From NCBI RefSeq assembly GCF_900996245.1, contig NZ_CAAJGK010000107.1, positions 124,001 through 188,000 on the forward strand: 64,000 nt of DNA. Direction: 5' to 3'. This stretch comes from Paraburkholderia sp. BCC1886. Lineage in GTDB: Bacteria; Pseudomonadota; Gammaproteobacteria; Burkholderiales; Burkholderiaceae. Shown in pieces: positions 23,487 to 32,929 of the stretch. Positions within the stretch are counted from its first letter, which is position 1. The number at the start of each line of letters is the position of its first letter. The position numbers and the translations under genes were made by a program. The notes beneath the pieces are model-generated. The model saw only the letters and a program-made list of their open reading frames with translations. It had not been told where the DNA came from and ran no database searches.

Positions 23487-25883
23487 ATGCGACGTCCCGC
23501 ACGAAAATCCATCGACCGTCTGGTGCTGGTCGCCGCGCTCGCGTTGCCGCTGGTGGTGCTGCTGGCCGCAGGCGGTTCGGGCTCGGGTGACGGCCGGCTG
23601 AATCCGGCCAGCGCCGCCGAAGTCGCGCCGGGCAATGCAAGCAACGCGAGCAACGCAAGCAACGCAGATGCCGACGGGTCCGGCGCGCCGCTGCAATATC
23701 GAACCTCGTGGGTCGGCAACACATGGGGTTTCGGCGATCACCGCTGGATGCAGATCGACGTGCAGGCCATTGCGGTCGCCGCCGACGGCGAGGTTTTCAC
23801 CAACGCGCCGTGGGACGAAGCGGGCGGTGAACTGGGCCAGTACCGCGACGGCGATCTCGTGCGGCACGGCGGCGAATCGCATGGCTGGGGAATGATGGGC
23901 GGCGACGCAATCGCCGTGAACGACGAATACGTGTACGTCGCGCAAACCATGGTCAGCCTCGGCAACGAAGAGGCCAAACACCGGCCGTCGCCGCACGAAG
24001 GCGAAGAGTGGACCGGCGTGGCGCGTCGTAGTCGCGCCGACATCCGCGACGGCGTGCCGTTTGCAGGCCAGCTCAAATTTCCCGAAGGCAGCCGGCTCGC
24101 TTACCGGCTGATCGCGTCGTATCCGGCCAAAGCCGATTACGCGATCCGCGGGCTCGCGGCGGATAACCGGCAACTGTTCGTCTCCAACCCGCTCGATAAC
24201 CGCGTCGAGATATTCGACGCGCAGACGATGCAGCCGGCGGGCAGCTTCGCCGTGACTGAACCCGGACGTCTCGCACTCGCGCCCGACGGCTCGTTATGGC
24301 TGATCGAAAAGAGCCGGACGGCGGGGCAGCAACGCGTGGTGCATCGTGCTCGCGACGGTTCGCCACTAGGCGACCTGACGCTACCGGCCGGCGTGGTGCC
24401 CGTGGACATCTCACTCGACGCACGCGGACGGTTGCTGATTGCCGATAACGGTCCGCGGCAGCAGGTTCTGATTTTCACTGCCAGCCAGGACGCCAGCGCC
24501 GGCATGCAACTCACGGCGAGCTTCGGCGAGCAGGGCGGTATCTATTCCGGTCGCGCCGGTGCCGTGGGACCGAGGCGCTTCAACGGCCTGACCGGCGTTG
24601 GCGTCGATCGTGCGGGCAACCTGTACGTCTCGATGAACGGCGCGGGACCGCGAACCTTCGGCGCAGGCCCGAGCACTTTCGACGGCGCGCTGCTCGAAAG
24701 CTATACGCCCGACGGCGCGCAACGGTTCAGCCTGCAGGGCCTGTTGTTCGTCGACGGCGCGCAGGTCATGGACGGTTCGCCGCCCTCCGTTTACAGCGGC
24801 AGCAAACGCTTCACGCTCGATCTGTCGAAGCCCGTCGGCCACGAATGGTCGTATGCCGGTTACACGGCCGACCGTTTCCGCTATCCCTACGATCCGTATT
24901 TCCATCTCTATCTGGGCGGCCAGCGCGGCATGCCGATGGTGCGCGAAGTGGGCGGCCACCGGCTGCTCTTCACGACCGACATGTACTCGTCGTTCCTGCG
25001 CATCTACCGCTTCGCCGACGATCGCGAAACCGCGATTCCGGCAGGCCTGTTCGCGCAGTCGCATATCGACGGCGCATGGCCGCCGCATCAGCCGGCGCAT
25101 GGCGAATGGATCTGGCGCGACGTGACGGGCAACGGCGATTTCTCACCCGCCGCGTTCGATCAGCACGCCGCCAGTACCGATGCGCCGTCGCTGCGCGGCT
25201 GGTGTGTCGATAGTCAGGGCGGCGTATGGCAAGGCACCGAATCGCAGGGCATCCGCTATTTCCCGTTGCAGGGTTTCGACCGGGTCGGCAATCCGATTTA
25301 CCGTTATTCGGCGATGCGGCAGTTCCCGATGCCCGCGCCTTTCAACCGCATCGCGCGGCTCAACTACTCGTCCGACAAGGACACGCTGTTCATCTCCGGT
25401 TCGACGCCGGCGCATCCGTTCGTGCAGGACAACTGGAACGGCGCCGGTTCGCAACTGGCGCGTTACGACCACTGGCGCAGCGGCAAGCCGGTGCTGCGCT
25501 ACGTGATCGATCTGCCCGATCGCGGCAAACCCGACTGGCTGTCGATGAACGGCATCGCGGTGGCGGGCGCCTATGTGTTCGCCGTCGAAACGCGCAGCGC
25601 GATCGTGCACGTGTACGACCGCGAGGACGGTCATGAGATCGGCCGGCTTGCACCCGGCAAGGAAGTCGGCTCGGCGAGCGGCTGGACCGACGTGCCCGCG
25701 CCGATGACCGCATATCGCCTCGCCTCGGGCGAATACCTCGTGCTGGTCGAGGAAGACGCGCGCGGCAAGGTGCTGATGTATCGCTTCATGCCGCCGGCCC
25801 AGACGGCCAGCGCGTCTTCGTCTTCTTCGTCTTCGTCCTCTTTGTCTTCCACTCACGGCAACCACGTTGCAGCGAACCCATGA
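23487..25883 (+). CDS. large secreted/periplasmic beta-propeller-like protein, unknown function
   Basis: A 798-residue protein with an N-terminal export signal (RLVLVAALALPLVVLLAAGG) followed by a low-complexity NASNASNASNA linker. The body shows repeated propeller-like blades, for example YAIRGLAADNRQLFVSNPLD, GRLALAPDGSLWLIEK, PVDISLDARGRLLIADNG and VGVDRAGNLYVSMNG, as in NHL or SMP-30-like repeats. The C-terminus ends with a run of Ser encoded by TCT/TCG repeats (25811-25850). It is embedded between GT4 genes, and its stop overlaps the next start (ATGA), so a role in the same glycan pathway (binding, processing or lyase activity) is likely. I do not recognise the exact family. Confidence 0.8.
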   Translation: MRRPARKSIDRLVLVAALALPLVVLLAAGGSGSGDGRLNPASAAEVAPGNASNASNASNADADGSGAPLQYRTSWVGNTWGFGDHRWMQIDVQAIAVAADGEVFTNAPWDEAGGELGQYRDGDLVRHGGESHGWGMMGGDAIAVNDEYVYVAQTMVSLGNEEAKHRPSPHEGEEWTGVARRSRADIRDGVPFAGQLKFPEGSRLAYRLIASYPAKADYAIRGLAADNRQLFVSNPLDNRVEIFDAQTMQPAGSFAVTEPGRLALAPDGSLWLIEKSRTAGQQRVVHRARDGSPLGDLTLPAGVVPVDISLDARGRLLIADNGPRQQVLIFTASQDASAGMQLTASFGEQGGIYSGRAGAVGPRRFNGLTGVGVDRAGNLYVSMNGAGPRTFGAGPSTFDGALLESYTPDGAQRFSLQGLLFVDGAQVMDGSPPSVYSGSKRFTLDLSKPVGHEWSYAGYTADRFRYPYDPYFHLYLGGQRGMPMVREVGGHRLLFTTDMYSSFLRIYRFADDRETAIPAGLFAQSHIDGAWPPHQPAHGEWIWRDVTGNGDFSPAAFDQHAASTDAPSLRGWCVDSQGGVWQGTESQGIRYFPLQGFDRVGNPIYRYSAMRQFPMPAPFNRIARLNYSSDKDTLFISGSTPAHPFVQDNWNGAGSQLARYDHWRSGKPVLRYVIDLPDRGKPDWLSMNGIAVAGAYVFAVETRSAIVHVYDREDGHEIGRLAPGKEVGSASGWTDVPAPMTAYRLASGEYLVLVEEDARGKVLMYRFMPPAQTASASSSSSSSSSLSSTHGNHVAANP

Positions 25884-26983
25884 AAATCATCCATCTCGCC
25901 AATCATGCGCAGACAGTCGGCAACGGTATCGTCAACGTGATGGTCGATCTGGCGTGCCTGCAGGCGCGCGCCGGCCACGACGTGACGGTCGCCTCGGGCG
26001 GCGGCGGCTTCGAAACGCTGCTCGCGCGTCACGGCGTGCGGCACGTGCTGCTCGCGCAGTCGCCACGGCCCGCGCGTTTGCCGGCGATGATCGCCGGCTT
26101 CAACCGGCTCGTGAAGGACGTGGATCCCGACATCGTCCACGCGCACATGATGACCGGCGCGCTGGTCGCGCGCTTCGGCGTGTTGCGGCGGCGCTTCGCA
26201 CTCGTCACGACGGTCCATAACGAGTTTCAGAAGAGCGCGTCGCTGATGCGGGTGGGCGATCGTGTGGTCACCGTCAGCGAGGCTGTCGCGGTGGCCATGG
26301 CGAATCGCGGTATCCCGCCGGCGCGTTTGAGCGTGGTGCGCAACGGCACGGTCGGCACGCCCCGGCTTGCGGATCGGCCGGAGACGTTGAAGGCGCCGCT
26401 CGCGCATCCCAGTATCGTGACGGTGGCGGGCATGTACGAACGCAAAGGCATTCGCGATCTGCTGCAGGCGTTTGCGCTGCTGCGCGAACGGATGCCGCAG
26501 GCGGCTCTCTATCTGGTTGGCGAGGGTCCCGATCGCGAAGCCATGCAGGCCTATGCCGTCGAACTCGGTCTCGAACAGCACGCGCATTTCGTCGGCTTTT
26601 CGGCGGATCCGCGTGCCTATCTCGCGCAGGCCGATATCTTCGTGCTGGCGTCGCATAACGAACCGGCGGGACTGGTGCTGTGCGAAGCGCGCGAAGCGGG
26701 TTGCGCGATCGTCGCGACGCGGGTGGGCGGAATTCCGGAGATGCTCGATGGAGGCGAAGCGGGTGTTCTGGTGCCGCCACACGCACCGGCAGCGATGGCC
26801 GAAGCCTTCGGCAAACTGCTGGGCGATCGCGAGGCTCACGCGGCGCTTGTCGCACGCGCCACGCAGAATCTCGAGAAATTCACCGTGCAGAGTGTGAGCG
26901 ACGCGTATCTATCGGTTTATGAACGCACGCTCGCCAACTGCCAGCCGCGGCGCTTTGCGGATATGGTCACGCGGTTGGGGTAA
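25880..26983 (+). CDS. glycosyltransferase family 4
   Basis: A 367-residue GT-B enzyme beginning MKIIHLANHAQTVGNGIVNV. Landmarks are DIVHAHMMTGAL, VVTVSEAVAVAM, VVRNGTV, VAGMYERKGIRDLL and the donor motif ASHNEPAGLVLCEAREAGCA with the E-x7-E pair. It overlaps the propeller-like gene by four bases and ends the plus-strand run, followed by a terminator. Donor sugar unknown. Confidence 0.93.
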   Translation: MKIIHLANHAQTVGNGIVNVMVDLACLQARAGHDVTVASGGGGFETLLARHGVRHVLLAQSPRPARLPAMIAGFNRLVKDVDPDIVHAHMMTGALVARFGVLRRRFALVTTVHNEFQKSASLMRVGDRVVTVSEAVAVAMANRGIPPARLSVVRNGTVGTPRLADRPETLKAPLAHPSIVTVAGMYERKGIRDLLQAFALLRERMPQAALYLVGEGPDREAMQAYAVELGLEQHAHFVGFSADPRAYLAQADIFVLASHNEPAGLVLCEAREAGCAIVATRVGGIPEMLDGGEAGVLVPPHAPAAMAEAFGKLLGDREAHAALVARATQNLEKFTVQSVSDAYLSVYERTLANCQPRRFADMVTRLG

Positions 26984-27007
26984 GCGGGAAGGAAGGGTTG
27001 GTTGAAT

Positions 27008-27033
27008 ACCGGGCTCCACGGAGCCCGGTTTGC
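27008..27033. terminator. hairpin between convergent GT4 and flippase genes
   Basis: Stem ACCGGGCTCC (27008-27017) pairs with GAGCCCGGT (27021-27029) around a short loop, followed by TTTG. It lies between the end of the GT4 (26983) and the end of the minus-strand flippase (27048), so it probably serves as a shared terminator. Confidence 0.75.
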
Positions 27034-27047
27034 ATTGGTAGCCTGAA

Positions 27048-28523
27048 TCAGCCAGCCGACATCAGCTTGCCGAAGAACAGCGTCACGCGCGCCCACTGCT
27101 TGTAGACCACGCTGCGCAGTTCGCTCGATCCATGCAACGACATGCCCAGATTGGCGGCTGCCAGCAGCAGTGCGACGCCGACGAGCGTCGGCAGTGCGCT
27201 GATCGAATCGGCGAGTGCCAGCGCGACCAGCAGGAACATCAGATGCGCGAGCATATTGCGCACGATGGACCACACATGCAGTCGCGCGAACACCAGCAGC
27301 ACACCGTAGTCGAACAGCGCCTTCAATACCACGACGACGCCTGCGCCCATGATGCCGAACCAGTGAATCCCGCCCCACAGCGCGGCGGCGAACACCGGCA
27401 ACTCGAGCCAGCTGACGCCGGCTACGTAAGCGGGGCTGGTCTGCGCCTGAATCAGGATGCCGAGAATGCCCGACTGTCCGCTGAGCCAGACGCCCAGCAC
27501 GAGCACGCTCGCCACCGGCGCGGCGGCCGCAACGGTCGGCCCGAGCCAGAGCAACAGGAACGGCTTCAGCGCGAACAGCGCGACGATCACGCAGGGCGTG
27601 AACGCGCCGTTCAGAAAAGCCAGCGCGCTGTGCGCGAGCGCGTCGGCATCCGCACGCGAAACGGCGGACAGACGCGGAAACAGTGTGCGCACCATCGCGG
27701 TCGGCAACAGGTTCAGGCGCGTGATGAGATTCTGCGGCGTCGCGTAATAGGTCACGAAGCGCGCGCCGAGCAGACCGCCGACGAGCACCCGGTCGAGCGT
27801 CGAGGCAATCATGCTGGCGCCGGAGAACAGCAGCATCCAGCGTCCGTAGCGGAACAGTTCGGCCATCACGTGCCATTGCGGCATGCGCACGCGGCCAATT
27901 CCGATCGCACGAAACGCGGCGGCGCCGAGCAGCAGTCCGCCGATCAGACGCGCGATCACCGCAGCGGGAATCACCACCGCCAGCGACGGCGAGAAGCAGA
28001 AGATCGCCGCCAGCGGCAACAGTTGAAACAGCGCGGTGCCGAGCGTCTGGTTGATGTTGAAACTCGTGAAGCGTTCCACTCCGTTGATCGCACCCGCGAA
28101 CACCCACGACACGTTCGCGATGGGCACGGCAATGGCGATCCACGGCAGGCTCGCCATCACTTCGCGCTGGAAGGCCGGTTCGATCTTCACGCCATGCGTG
28201 ATGTAGATGACCGTGCCGAGATAGATGAGCAGGCCGCCGACGATGCCGGTGCCCAGATTCATGAACCACGCGCTCCAGAAGATCCGTTCGATCGAGTCGT
28301 CGTCGGCGGCGCGCGCCCTGGAAATCTGGTTCTCGGTCGCGAGGCTGGTGCCGAGATCGAGCACGCTGAAATAGCCGATCAACGTCCACACCAGGTTGAT
28401 CACGCCATAGCGCTCGACGCCCATCAGGTGGATGTAAGCGGGAACGGTGACGAGCGAGACGAAGGTCGGCGCAATCGCGCCGGCGAAATTGATGAAGATG
28501 TTCTTGACGATACTTCTTTCCAT
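27048..28523 (-). CDS. Wzx-type lipid-linked oligosaccharide flippase
   Basis: A 491-residue integral membrane protein of the MOP superfamily with about 12-14 helices. It begins IVKNIFINFAGAIAPTFVSL and has YIHLMGVERYGVINLVWTL, the usual Wzx N-terminal block. MARTLFP-like sequence (AMVRTLFPRLSAVSRAD) in the middle is also typical. It should flip the undecaprenyl-linked repeat unit to the periplasm for polymerisation. It is transcribed alone on the minus strand between two plus-strand glycosyltransferase genes. Confidence 0.92.
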   Translation of the reverse strand: MERSIVKNIFINFAGAIAPTFVSLVTVPAYIHLMGVERYGVINLVWTLIGYFSVLDLGTSLATENQISRARAADDDSIERIFWSAWFMNLGTGIVGGLLIYLGTVIYITHGVKIEPAFQREVMASLPWIAIAVPIANVSWVFAGAINGVERFTSFNINQTLGTALFQLLPLAAIFCFSPSLAVVIPAAVIARLIGGLLLGAAAFRAIGIGRVRMPQWHVMAELFRYGRWMLLFSGASMIASTLDRVLVGGLLGARFVTYYATPQNLITRLNLLPTAMVRTLFPRLSAVSRADADALAHSALAFLNGAFTPCVIVALFALKPFLLLWLGPTVAAAAPVASVLVLGVWLSGQSGILGILIQAQTSPAYVAGVSWLELPVFAAALWGGIHWFGIMGAGVVVVLKALFDYGVLLVFARLHVWSIVRNMLAHLMFLLVALALADSISALPTLVGVALLLAAANLGMSLHGSSELRSVVYKQWARVTLFFGKLMSAG

Positions 28524-28702
28524 GGTGCTTTGTCCGGCGGCTGAAGTCAGGCAAGGATGATGTGCGATATTGCCCTGGCGGCCCGCGCGTCTATGTGGTT
28601 GGCCGTACAGATAGTCATGATCCGCCAGGGTTAAATCCGGGTCAGAGGCACGGATAGTGCCGCGGCGCGCTATTGCGCCAGACCATCGAACGGGGTTGAA
28701 CC

Positions 28703-29650
28703 ATGAACGCGCGGCTGATCTCCATCTGCATTCCCACCTGCAATCGGCCGGCCTTGCTCGAACAGGCGCTCGACAGTTGCGCCGCGCAGAACTGGGAAGA
28801 ACTCGAAATCGTGATCGGCGACGACTCGCGCGACGACAGCGCCGAACAGGTCGTCGCGCGCTTTCGCGAGCGCAGCCGGGTGCCGGTCCGTTATGAACGC
28901 AACGTTCCGCGGCTCGGTCAGGCCGCCAATGTGAACCGGCTGTTCGCCCGCGCTCAGGGCGCGCGTCTCGTGCTGCTGCACGACGACGATCTGCTCGACG
29001 CTAGCGCGCTGACGCTACTCGACGCGTGCTGGACACGGCATCCCGATCTGACGGCCGCGTTCGGCAAACAGCGCGTGATCGCCGACGACGGCACGCCGCG
29101 CGCGCAAGCCACCGAAGCCCTGAACCGCGATTACCGCCGCGTGCCCGAACGGGCCGGCCGCCTGCCGGTTCCGGCGCTGGCCGGCATCGACCAGATGTTC
29201 CCCAATAACGGCTTCCTCGTGAACACCGAAGCGGCGCGACGCATTGCGTATCGCAGCGTCGAAGAGGTCGGCGAGGCCTGTGACTTCGACTTCGGTTTGC
29301 GGCTTTGCGTGGAAGCGGCGGGTATCTGTTTCGTCGACGAATTCGTTTCGATCTCGCGCGAAACCGCGCAGTCGATTTCGACCGATGCGTTGCCGGCGAT
29401 GCATGCGTTCGCGCAATTGCAGGCGAGCCGCGTGCCGGGCGCCGCGCAGGCCGCGCGTGACGATGCGTTGCGCCGTGTCGCGCCCCGCGCTGCGTCCGCG
29501 TTTGCACGAGCCGGTGAACCGGCGGCTGCATGGCGGGTGTTGCTGTCGAAGCACTATCCCTTGCGCGACCGCCTGCGCGCGCGGTTTCTTTATCACGTGT
29601 TGCTTGCGACGCGTTCGACCTTCGCCTTGCGCGCGTCGCACGGCAAATGA
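28703..29650 (+). CDS. glycosyltransferase family 2
   Basis: A 315-residue GT-A enzyme: LISICIPTCNRPALLEQALD at the N-terminus, EIVIGDDSRDD for nucleotide binding and LVLLHDDDLLD as the DxD metal site. A 180-base spacer divides it from the divergent flippase gene and probably contains both promoters. The C-terminal part is helical and Ala/Arg rich, with no membrane helices. Acceptor and donor unknown. Confidence 0.92.
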   Translation: MNARLISICIPTCNRPALLEQALDSCAAQNWEELEIVIGDDSRDDSAEQVVARFRERSRVPVRYERNVPRLGQAANVNRLFARAQGARLVLLHDDDLLDASALTLLDACWTRHPDLTAAFGKQRVIADDGTPRAQATEALNRDYRRVPERAGRLPVPALAGIDQMFPNNGFLVNTEAARRIAYRSVEEVGEACDFDFGLRLCVEAAGICFVDEFVSISRETAQSISTDALPAMHAFAQLQASRVPGAAQAARDDALRRVAPRAASAFARAGEPAAAWRVLLSKHYPLRDRLRARFLYHVLLATRSTFALRASHGK

Positions 29651-29780
29651 GGCATGCGTCCGACGCTTCGTGCGACGCGCTCGACGTGCAGAGCGCGGGT
29701 GCTGTGTGGCTGGGCGTACAGAGTCGCGTCGTGGCGTTTGCTGTAATCAATGAAAGCGTCGTCTGGTTCAGGAGCGTAGT

Positions 29781-31658
29781 GTGAAACCCATTGTTTTCAA
29801 CGGTCAGTTCGGCTGGTTGCACGAGGCCGCGGGGCCGACCGGTGTCGTCTTGTGCAGTCCCTTCGGTTATGACGCGTTGTGCACGGCGCGCGGCATGCGC
29901 AGGCTGGCCGAACGGCTCGCCGCGCGCGGCACCTCGGTGTTGCGCTTCGATTACGCGGGCACCGGCGACTCCGCCGGCGAACTCGGCGATGCCGACGAGC
30001 CGGGGCGCTGGCGTGCGTGGATCGACGGCATCAAGCAGGCCGTCGCGCTGCTGCGCGAGCAGACCGGCGTCGAACGGGTGACGCTGTGTGGCTTGCGTCT
30101 CGGCGGCATGCTGGCCGCACTCGCGGCCGCGGAACTCGGCGACATCGACGGACTCGTGCTGCTCGCGCCGGTATTGTCCGGGCGGCACTATCAGCGCGAA
30201 TTGCGCGCGCATTACCGGCAATGGCTGGCGATGCCGGCCGCGATGGATTGCACGCCCGAACCCGAGACCGATGAATTCGTCGAGGCCTACGGTTTCCGCC
30301 TCTATCGCGACATGCTGACGAGTCTGCGCGAGGTCGACCTGCAACGCGATGCCGCGCGGCCCGCGCGGCGCGTGCTGGTGCTCGACTCGCTCGACCCGGC
30401 GCGAATCGATGCACTGGTCGCGCATTATCGTGCGCAGGGTATCGACGTCGAGCGGCAAGGCTTCGACGAATACGGTCGGTTCATGCTGGAGGCGCTCGAT
30501 AGCGAGATTCCGCAGGCGGCGTTCCAGTCGATCGAGACCTGGGTGACCGAAGGCGATGCCGGCGCGATGAACGTGGCCGCCGACGCGGCATTGGCTCATG
30601 CGCAGTCCGGAGAACGGGCAGCGTCGTATGCGGTGGCGCGCGATGTCGTCGAAGCGCCGGTATGGCTCGACGACGGCAAGCTGTTCGGCATCTATTGCAC
30701 GCCGGATGCGCGCATCGACGCGGACCGCCCGGCGGTGTTGCTGCTCAACACCGGCGCGGTCTCGCGAATCGGCAACGCGCGTCTGGGCGTGCGCTTCGCG
30801 CGCCGTCTCGCGAAACAGGGCATCGCTTCCTTGCGCGTCGATCTGGGCGCGCTCGGCGATAGTTTGCCGTCGCGCGACTCGGCCAGCCTCGACTCGTTGC
30901 ACTCGCAAACCAGCATCGATCAGGCGGCCGCCGCGGCGCGCTGGCTGAGCGAAGAGGGCCATCGCGGCGCGGTGCTGGTGGGCGTTTGCGCGGGCGCTTA
31001 TGTCGGACTGCATGCGGCCGCGCGCGAACCGGCGGTCGCCGGTGCCGTGCTGGTCAACCTGCAGCAGTTCGTCTGGCGCGACATCTGCGACGACAACGGC
31101 AAGCCGACCGTCTCGCTTGCCGCGTTCGGATCGACGCGTACGTATCTGCGCTCGATGTGTCAGCCGCGCAAATGGCTGCGCGTGCTGAAAGGACAAAGCG
31201 GTGGCTGGCCGGTGGCGCGCGAACTGGCGGGACGCTTTGCGGCGCGCATCGGCTCGACTTTGGCGGATCGGGTCGAACGCCTGTGCGGTCTCGAACTCGG
31301 GCCGAAAGAAACGCGCCGGCTATTCGCAACGCTGCAGTCGCGCGGCGTGGCGACCAGTCTGTTGTACGGCAAGCTGGATGAAGGCGTGGAGTCGCTCGAG
31401 CGCGACTTCGGCGTGCGTGGCGCGCGCTTGCAGCGCTTCGGTAACACGCTGGTGAGTTTTGCCGCGCATACCGATCACGCGATTCTTTCCGGCAGTGCGC
31501 AGGAAAACGTGATGTCGCATGTCGAGGACTTCTATCGGGCGTCGTTCAGCGAAATCGGACAGACGTCGGGCGCAGCATTGCGCGCGGCGCCGCGTGTGCG
31601 CGGTGTGCAGTGGCTATTCCGGCGGCATCGGGCATCGCGCCTGTCCGAAGAAGGCTGA
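29781..31658 (+). CDS. two-module alpha/beta hydrolase-like protein
   Basis: A 625-residue protein made of two alpha/beta-hydrolase modules. Module 1 has VVLCSPFGYDALCTARGMRR and VLRFDYAGTGDSAG, but its nucleophile elbow reads CGLRLGG with R106 where Ser is expected. Module 2 has VLLLNTGAVSRIGNARLG, LRVDLGALGDS and an elbow GVCAGAY with C403 in place of Ser, and keeps a late His (AAHTDHAILSG). Similar paired hydrolases accompany exosortase and exopolysaccharide loci. Module 1 is probably non-catalytic. Module 2 could use Cys as nucleophile, for example in acyl or aminoacyl transfer. It lies 130 bases after the GT2, in the same direction. Confidence 0.82.
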   Translation: MKPIVFNGQFGWLHEAAGPTGVVLCSPFGYDALCTARGMRRLAERLAARGTSVLRFDYAGTGDSAGELGDADEPGRWRAWIDGIKQAVALLREQTGVERVTLCGLRLGGMLAALAAAELGDIDGLVLLAPVLSGRHYQRELRAHYRQWLAMPAAMDCTPEPETDEFVEAYGFRLYRDMLTSLREVDLQRDAARPARRVLVLDSLDPARIDALVAHYRAQGIDVERQGFDEYGRFMLEALDSEIPQAAFQSIETWVTEGDAGAMNVAADAALAHAQSGERAASYAVARDVVEAPVWLDDGKLFGIYCTPDARIDADRPAVLLLNTGAVSRIGNARLGVRFARRLAKQGIASLRVDLGALGDSLPSRDSASLDSLHSQTSIDQAAAAARWLSEEGHRGAVLVGVCAGAYVGLHAAAREPAVAGAVLVNLQQFVWRDICDDNGKPTVSLAAFGSTRTYLRSMCQPRKWLRVLKGQSGGWPVARELAGRFAARIGSTLADRVERLCGLELGPKETRRLFATLQSRGVATSLLYGKLDEGVESLERDFGVRGARLQRFGNTLVSFAAHTDHAILSGSAQENVMSHVEDFYRASFSEIGQTSGAALRAAPRVRGVQWLFRRHRASRLSEEG

Positions 31659-32125
31659 TCGGCGCGGGCTCGATCGCTCGGAAAGCGGATGCAGGCACGC
31701 GCGGTGCTCGTTGGCTGAGGCGGGCTCGGCGTGTCGAATTCCTGCGTTGCCGTGCGATGCACGGTTGTTCTCCGAGCCTGCCAATCCACGCAATTTCAGG
31801 CGTGCTGCCGTTGTCTCGTGGCCGGGTCGTCCGAAGCGGTATCGGCCAGACAATCTGTTTCCTTACGTGCGTCTTCGCACGAAACAAACACGGCAACACC
31901 GTCACGCTTGAGATGCCGTCGCATGGCGACTCCGAACGTCTCGCGTTACAGGAACGAAACGTTTCTTCAGAGGGATAACCCTGTCAGGAGGTTTCCCAAC
32001 TGGCGCAACGGTTTTGAAGCTAGCAACGTAGCGTAGACAAGCGGTGCATCGATATACCAAGGACAGAGAGGGGCCGCTCGTTCAACCGACGACGCGGGGA
32101 TGAATACCGCTTCGGGGAGAGTGTC
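31659..32125. other. 467-base intergenic region before the GntR gene
   Basis: No gene is supported; the short open frames lack ribosome-binding sites. This stretch marks the right end of the polysaccharide locus. The right half is less GC-rich and contains a 10-base palindrome at 31956-31965. GGGGAGAG lies just ahead of the GntR start. Confidence 0.5.
31956..31965. promoter_or_regulatory. possible operator palindrome upstream of the GntR regulator
   Basis: GAAACGTTTC is a perfect 10-base palindrome 160 bases before the GntR start, in an otherwise unstructured spacer. Its position would suit a repressor site, but a palindrome of this length can arise by chance. Confidence 0.3.
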
Positions 32126-32845
32126 ATGGAACAGGCAAACAAAGATCGCTCGCTGGTCAGCAAGGTCATGGACGGGCTCGTCACGGGCATCGTCGAGGAA
32201 AAGTACGGCGCGATTCTGCCGCCGCAGGATGTGCTGTCGAAAGAGTTCGACGTCAGCCGTACGGTGATGCGCGAGGCTCTGTCGATGCTGCTTGCGCGCG
32301 ACATGCTCGACGTGCGTCCGAAAATCGGCACGCGTATCCGCTCGATGAGCGACTGGCGCATGATCGACGAGGACGTCGTCAACTGGCGCTTTCGCGCGAA
32401 ACCCGATCCGTTGTTCATGCGCGACGTGATCGAATTCCGGCTGCTGATCGAACCGCGCGCTTCCGCGCAGGCGGCCGAGCGCGGTAGCGCCGCGGACGTC
32501 GCGGCAATTCGCGAGGCATTCGACATGTTTCGCGTGATCCAGCCCGGCGACGGCGGTTATCAGGAAGCGGACGAGCTGTTTCATAGCCGCATTCTCATCG
32601 CGAGCGGCAATCAGTTTTTCAAGCAGATGGCGGCGATCATTCGCGGCGCGCTGTCGACCGCGAATCCGCTCGTCGTGCAGCGCGACGGCTTCTGGGAGAG
32701 CGCGGTGAGCTCGCACCTGCACGTGGTCGAAGCGATCGAACGGCGCGATCCCGAGGCGGCCGAGGCGGCGTCGCTCGCGATGATCGCGCTCGCCGCGAGT
32801 GAACTGGACGACAGCTTCTCGATCGAGCAAACGGTGCGCGGATAA
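32126..32845 (+). CDS. GntR-family regulator, FadR/DgoR subgroup (FCD domain)
   Basis: A 239-residue repressor with an N-terminal winged helix (LPPQDVLSKEFDVSRTVMRE) and a C-terminal all-helical FCD domain (RDVIEFRLLIEPRASAQAAE, DELFHSRILIASGN, SSHLHVVEAIERRDPEAAE) with Asp and His residues suited to metal and carboxylate ligand binding. DgoR-like proteins of this layout answer to sugar acids. The neighbouring oxidoreductase gene 84 bases downstream may be a target. No operator was confidently identified. Confidence 0.9.
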   Translation: MEQANKDRSLVSKVMDGLVTGIVEEKYGAILPPQDVLSKEFDVSRTVMREALSMLLARDMLDVRPKIGTRIRSMSDWRMIDEDVVNWRFRAKPDPLFMRDVIEFRLLIEPRASAQAAERGSAADVAAIREAFDMFRVIQPGDGGYQEADELFHSRILIASGNQFFKQMAAIIRGALSTANPLVVQRDGFWESAVSSHLHVVEAIERRDPEAAEAASLAMIALAASELDDSFSIEQTVRG

Positions 32846-32929
32846 ACCGGACGGCGCACGGCGCTCCCCTCGATGGGCGACGTGCGCGACAATGGCGGCT
32901 GTTCGCCACTGCCCGGATTCGAAGCCACG

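Noticed and set aside
27132..28544. 470-codon plus-strand open frame
   Set aside because: Antisense to the Wzx flippase; Gln/His/Arg-rich, typical of a shadow frame.
29001..31196. 731-codon minus-strand open frame
   Set aside because: Covers the GT2 and double-hydrolase genes on the opposite strand and has no domain features.
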